Of a stretch of 21,489 bases of DNA, positions 18,925-21,489 are shown in pieces; the first letter of the stretch is position 1, and every line of letters begins with the position of its first letter. Below the pieces are notes generated by a model. It made no database searches, was not told where the DNA came from, and saw only the letters and a list, made by a program, of their open reading frames with translations. Location: the IMG/VR virus record IMGVR_UViG_3300037585_005363, positions 1 to 21,489 of that record, one strand, 5' to 3'. Made by a program: the position numbers and the translations under genes. Source of the DNA: a virus.

Positions 18925-21369
18925 TTATCCTCCTGTCTCACCACCCTCTCTTGGTGCGGATAAAATTTGTGTTAGTAAATCCTTACATGAATCGACTTCT
19001 TCTATAGTAGCTTTTCTATAAATTGAAGTTAATAATCTTGTAATTTTATCCTGCATATCATCTACTGTTAACCTTTCACTTTTTACTGTGTCTGGTTCCT
19101 TTCCGGTTTCACCATCTTCTCCTACTGTAATACCTTCACTATCTAAAGACATTACCATAGCATTTGGATAAATGTATGATGCATCGCCTGGTTTATTTCC
19201 TATACCAAATGTTCCTAATCTTTCTTGTTTAGTAATATCATCAATTTCAAGACCATCAACTTGAAGATCAGTTAATTTATCATCTGCTGATGCAATTTTA
19301 CTATAATGTAATTTAGTAAATGCGTCATTTTGTGGAAGGAATCTCATTATACAGTCAATATCAGTAGACCAGTCTTTATCTGATATACTGTGCTTTACAT
19401 CCTTTACGAAAAAGTATACTTGATTTTGGTATCTTGTTGGTATATAATCAATCATAAATCCTTGACCGAATTGTATTCCCGAAATCCCATCTAATTCAAA
19501 ACTACAATCAAGAGGAATTAATTTACTAGCTTGTAATTCGTTTTTTTGTTCTGCAGATCCTGTAAATCCTGTATTAGCTCCAAGAGCTACCATTTGTTTC
19601 ATACCATTAGGAATTTTAGATTTGAAATCCAATTTACGTAAAATACCGTGATTTTTTCCAGCCGGTAATTCTGTTATATAAACCTTATCATTAAGAGTAA
19701 AATTATCATCAACAACAGAACATATATTAGGATACATTTCGTCTACTACCATTCTAAAATTCCATGGATTACCACATGCTTCATTCATACTGCTTAATAA
19801 GCCTTCCATCCATCCTTGCAATGTATCTTCCTCCTGTGTGATTCTAATACATTCATTTAGATTAACAAATATATTTCCTAAATATCCTGCGGACATAGGA
19901 TCCTTTAGAGACATAGGGCCCGAACTTTCCTCGGGTTCTATAATGCCAGCTTCATAAATCGCCTGATCTATTTTTTGAACTGCAAAAAGATCAACGTCAT
20001 CCACGCCACTTAATCCTGATGGTCTATTAGCAGTTTTTACAGCAGGTGTATAATGAGTATCCCCTATCTGACCTGGTATTAGACATACAGATGGATCTGA
20101 TGATAATAAAAATTTATCATTACCTATAACCGCAGTATACATTGGCTCGTCACCTGTATTATTCATTTCGCTACCAATTTTCATTGTCATTAAAGGGCCT
20201 GCGCCTGGTGTTGTCTTATCTCCTTCACCAGCTTCTCTCGTTGCCGCACTAGTAACCTTATATAACGGATTTATCACCTTATCTATTAAATCTCCAAATT
20301 TAACAAAATTAAATCTATCAGATGCGGTTTTAGCTAGATCCGATTCTATAGTATCCTTAAATTTAGAAGTGGATCCATATTTGTATGAAAATACTTTTAA
20401 TGTGGTATCTGGTATTCCTACTATATCTTTTAATTTTATACTTTTATCTTCTATTTTAGTTACGTTATCTTTTACCTGTTTAGCTATACTTACTAAAGCG
20501 GATGATAGTCTGCTCTCTTTTGGTTTTTTATCATCATCCTCATTTTGACCTTGCTGACTTACAGGTGCTGCTAAAGGCATATTTAATGTTGTATCACCCA
20601 TTGCAGTAACTTCTGTTTTACAATCAAATGACATATCATCCCTTAAATTCCAAGAAAAATTAACAGTATATCCAAACATAGCATCATAACAGCCCCCAGA
20701 CTCTTTTCTTCTTTTGTTAATTTCCTGCTGAACCTTTGTAGGATTTTTTAATATTTCATCATCTAAAGGCATTAGGTTTAATGGCGCATTATGATTTACA
20801 GACCAACCCCACTCCACTAATATTCTAATACCTGGAGTCATGTAGAATGTTTCTAATCTTTCAAGATCGTCTAAATGATAACATACCCAATCAATAGAAG
20901 CTTTTTTTAATGCTCCTCTTGATCCTTTATAATTTATTGTTACGCCCTTTATACCAGGCATAGGTTTCAATCCCCTTTGAAGACCTTGAGCTCTAATTTC
21001 GTCTATAGAAGGATTTTCGTTTTCATTGAATTTATATATACCACTATACATCTGGTCAAATCCTTCTCTTCTTCCAAAAGTATCATCATCCTTTCCTTTG
21101 CCCATTCCGGCAAATAGGATATGTTCAAATCTTGTTTGATTGCTAAACTCCCCATTCCATAATTCTTCCTTTTTTTCACCTTCTTTGGTAGGACCTGCGT
21201 CATCTGGAAGTGGGACTGCGTTTGATACTACACGCATATATGGTGTTTTTTGGTGGTGCCAATATCTATCTTCAGGAGATACTCCTGGAATATGTTTTGC
21301 AAGACCTTTTATACGTCTTAATAATTCTTCACGAACATATGGCGCTGGTGCGCTGTTAAATAGTGGCAT
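18925..21369 (-). CDS. Large structural protein, tail/baseplate hub-like
   Basis: An 814-aa protein. An early segment has RFEHILFAGMGKG, and a conserved-looking block GIRILVEWGWSVN (about 175-187) follows GVTINYKGSRGALKKASIDW-type strands. Near residue 690 there is GIQFGQGFMIDYIP, then VYFFVKDVKHSISDKDWSTD and IDCIMRFLP. A strand pair ending in V-x-H-S-I with W-S/T-T is typical of baseplate hub and tail-spike-base proteins (gp27/VgrG/gpD-like), so a role at the baseplate centre is suggested. The assignment is by pattern only. The start has GGAG seven bases upstream, directly after a gene that ends at 21374. The C-terminal 100 residues are acidic and probably flexible. Confidence 0.55.
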   Translation of the reverse strand: MPLFNSAPAPYVREELLRRIKGLAKHIPGVSPEDRYWHHQKTPYMRVVSNAVPLPDDAGPTKEGEKKEELWNGEFSNQTRFEHILFAGMGKGKDDDTFGRREGFDQMYSGIYKFNENENPSIDEIRAQGLQRGLKPMPGIKGVTINYKGSRGALKKASIDWVCYHLDDLERLETFYMTPGIRILVEWGWSVNHNAPLNLMPLDDEILKNPTKVQQEINKRRKESGGCYDAMFGYTVNFSWNLRDDMSFDCKTEVTAMGDTTLNMPLAAPVSQQGQNEDDDKKPKESRLSSALVSIAKQVKDNVTKIEDKSIKLKDIVGIPDTTLKVFSYKYGSTSKFKDTIESDLAKTASDRFNFVKFGDLIDKVINPLYKVTSAATREAGEGDKTTPGAGPLMTMKIGSEMNNTGDEPMYTAVIGNDKFLLSSDPSVCLIPGQIGDTHYTPAVKTANRPSGLSGVDDVDLFAVQKIDQAIYEAGIIEPEESSGPMSLKDPMSAGYLGNIFVNLNECIRITQEEDTLQGWMEGLLSSMNEACGNPWNFRMVVDEMYPNICSVVDDNFTLNDKVYITELPAGKNHGILRKLDFKSKIPNGMKQMVALGANTGFTGSAEQKNELQASKLIPLDCSFELDGISGIQFGQGFMIDYIPTRYQNQVYFFVKDVKHSISDKDWSTDIDCIMRFLPQNDAFTKLHYSKIASADDKLTDLQVDGLEIDDITKQERLGTFGIGNKPGDASYIYPNAMVMSLDSEGITVGEDGETGKEPDTVKSERLTVDDMQDKITRLLTSIYRKATIEEVDSCKDLLTQILSAPREGGETGG

Positions 21370-21373
21370 ATAA

Positions 21374-21489
21374 CTACTCCGGTTTTATATTATTAATTGT
21401 ATCTAATCTAGATAAAACATTTGATACGTCTTTAGGGATTATTAGTTGTGTACCTGGTGTTACAAATAAACTATCTCCTGGTAGATTGT
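21374..21489 (-). CDS. C-terminal fragment of a protein, possibly LysM-like
   Basis: The last 38 codons of a gene that begins beyond the right edge. They read NLPGDSLFVTPGTQLIIPKD and end with SRLDTINNIKPE. The GDSLF...PGTQLIIP pattern resembles the end of a LysM-type domain, which would fit a tail-associated cell-wall-binding protein. The fragment is too short to be sure. Its stop is 4 bp before the hub-like start, so the two genes belong to one transcript. Confidence 0.45.
   Translation of the reverse strand, partial: NLPGDSLFVTPGTQLIIPKDVSNVLSRLDTINNIKPE

Noticed and set aside
21003-21203. A 66-aa minus-strand ORF inside the hub-like gene.
   Set aside because: It is fully contained in the 814-aa frame and looks like a shadow.

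Overview
The window reads as a 21.5 kb piece of a T4-like (myovirus-type) bacteriophage genome, probably from an aquatic host. It is AT-rich (roughly one third G+C by eye). Every convincing gene lies on the minus strand, so transcription runs from high to low coordinates. Genes are packed with gaps of a few bases or small overlaps, and many have AGGAG-like ribosome binding sites. The evidence for a T4-type phage is a set of T4-like replication and repair proteins: UvsX/RecA-like recombinase, gp32-like ssDNA-binding protein, DnaB/gp41-like helicase, RNase H/FEN-like 5' nuclease, ATP-dependent DNA ligase and DenV-like pyrimidine-dimer glycosylase. TATAAATA late-promoter motifs and two tRNAs add to it. 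The host cannot be named from this sequence.

Layout in transcription order. (1) 21489-18299: the 3' end of a gene cut by the window edge, a large 814-aa protein with a tail/baseplate-hub-like C-terminal motif, and a 207-aa unknown. (2) 18243-14405: a small, divergent A-family DNA polymerase, a 689-aa protein with a possible nuclease-like core, and a 132-aa unknown. (3) 14404-11129: DNA ligase, a tiny membrane ORF, several small unknown proteins, tRNA-Ala(UGC) and tRNA-Glu(UUC), with repeated promoter-leader modules. (4) 11123-9678: a three-gene operon (unknown 174 aa, four-helix membrane protein, PD-(D/E)xK restriction-endonuclease-like protein). (5) 9641-5194: the replication block gp32-like, UvsX-like, FEN-like and helicase, closed by a clear intrinsic terminator. 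(6) 5107-2262: class II (B12-dependent) ribonucleotide reductase, a GNAT acetyltransferase and the DenV-like enzyme. (7) 2265-1: a 7-deazaguanine DNA-modification cluster: a DpdA/TGT-like transglycosylase, a P-loop ATPase, QueC and the start of QueE. No stretch over 300 bases lacks a gene.

Most interesting system: the phage appears to build a 7-deazaguanine base (QueE to QueC) and insert it into DNA (DpdA-like). Its QueC has lost all four cysteines expected to bind zinc, so the final base might not be preQ0. The same window encodes a restriction-endonuclease-like protein with no methyltransferase beside it. A natural hypothesis is that base modification protects phage DNA while this nuclease attacks unmodified DNA.

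Regulation is unusually readable. Six intergenic sites share TTGG-N18-GTATATT with exactly the same spacing (a sigma70-like -35/-10 pair with a 17-bp spacer). Three sites carry paralogous modules in which the TATATT -10 is followed 5 bp later by TATAAATA. Two of those modules continue into a leader hairpin with a compensatory base-pair change. The gp32-like gene has a leader with a hairpin, a possible pseudoknot and TTAACAA repeats, resembling the autogenous operator of T4 gene 32.
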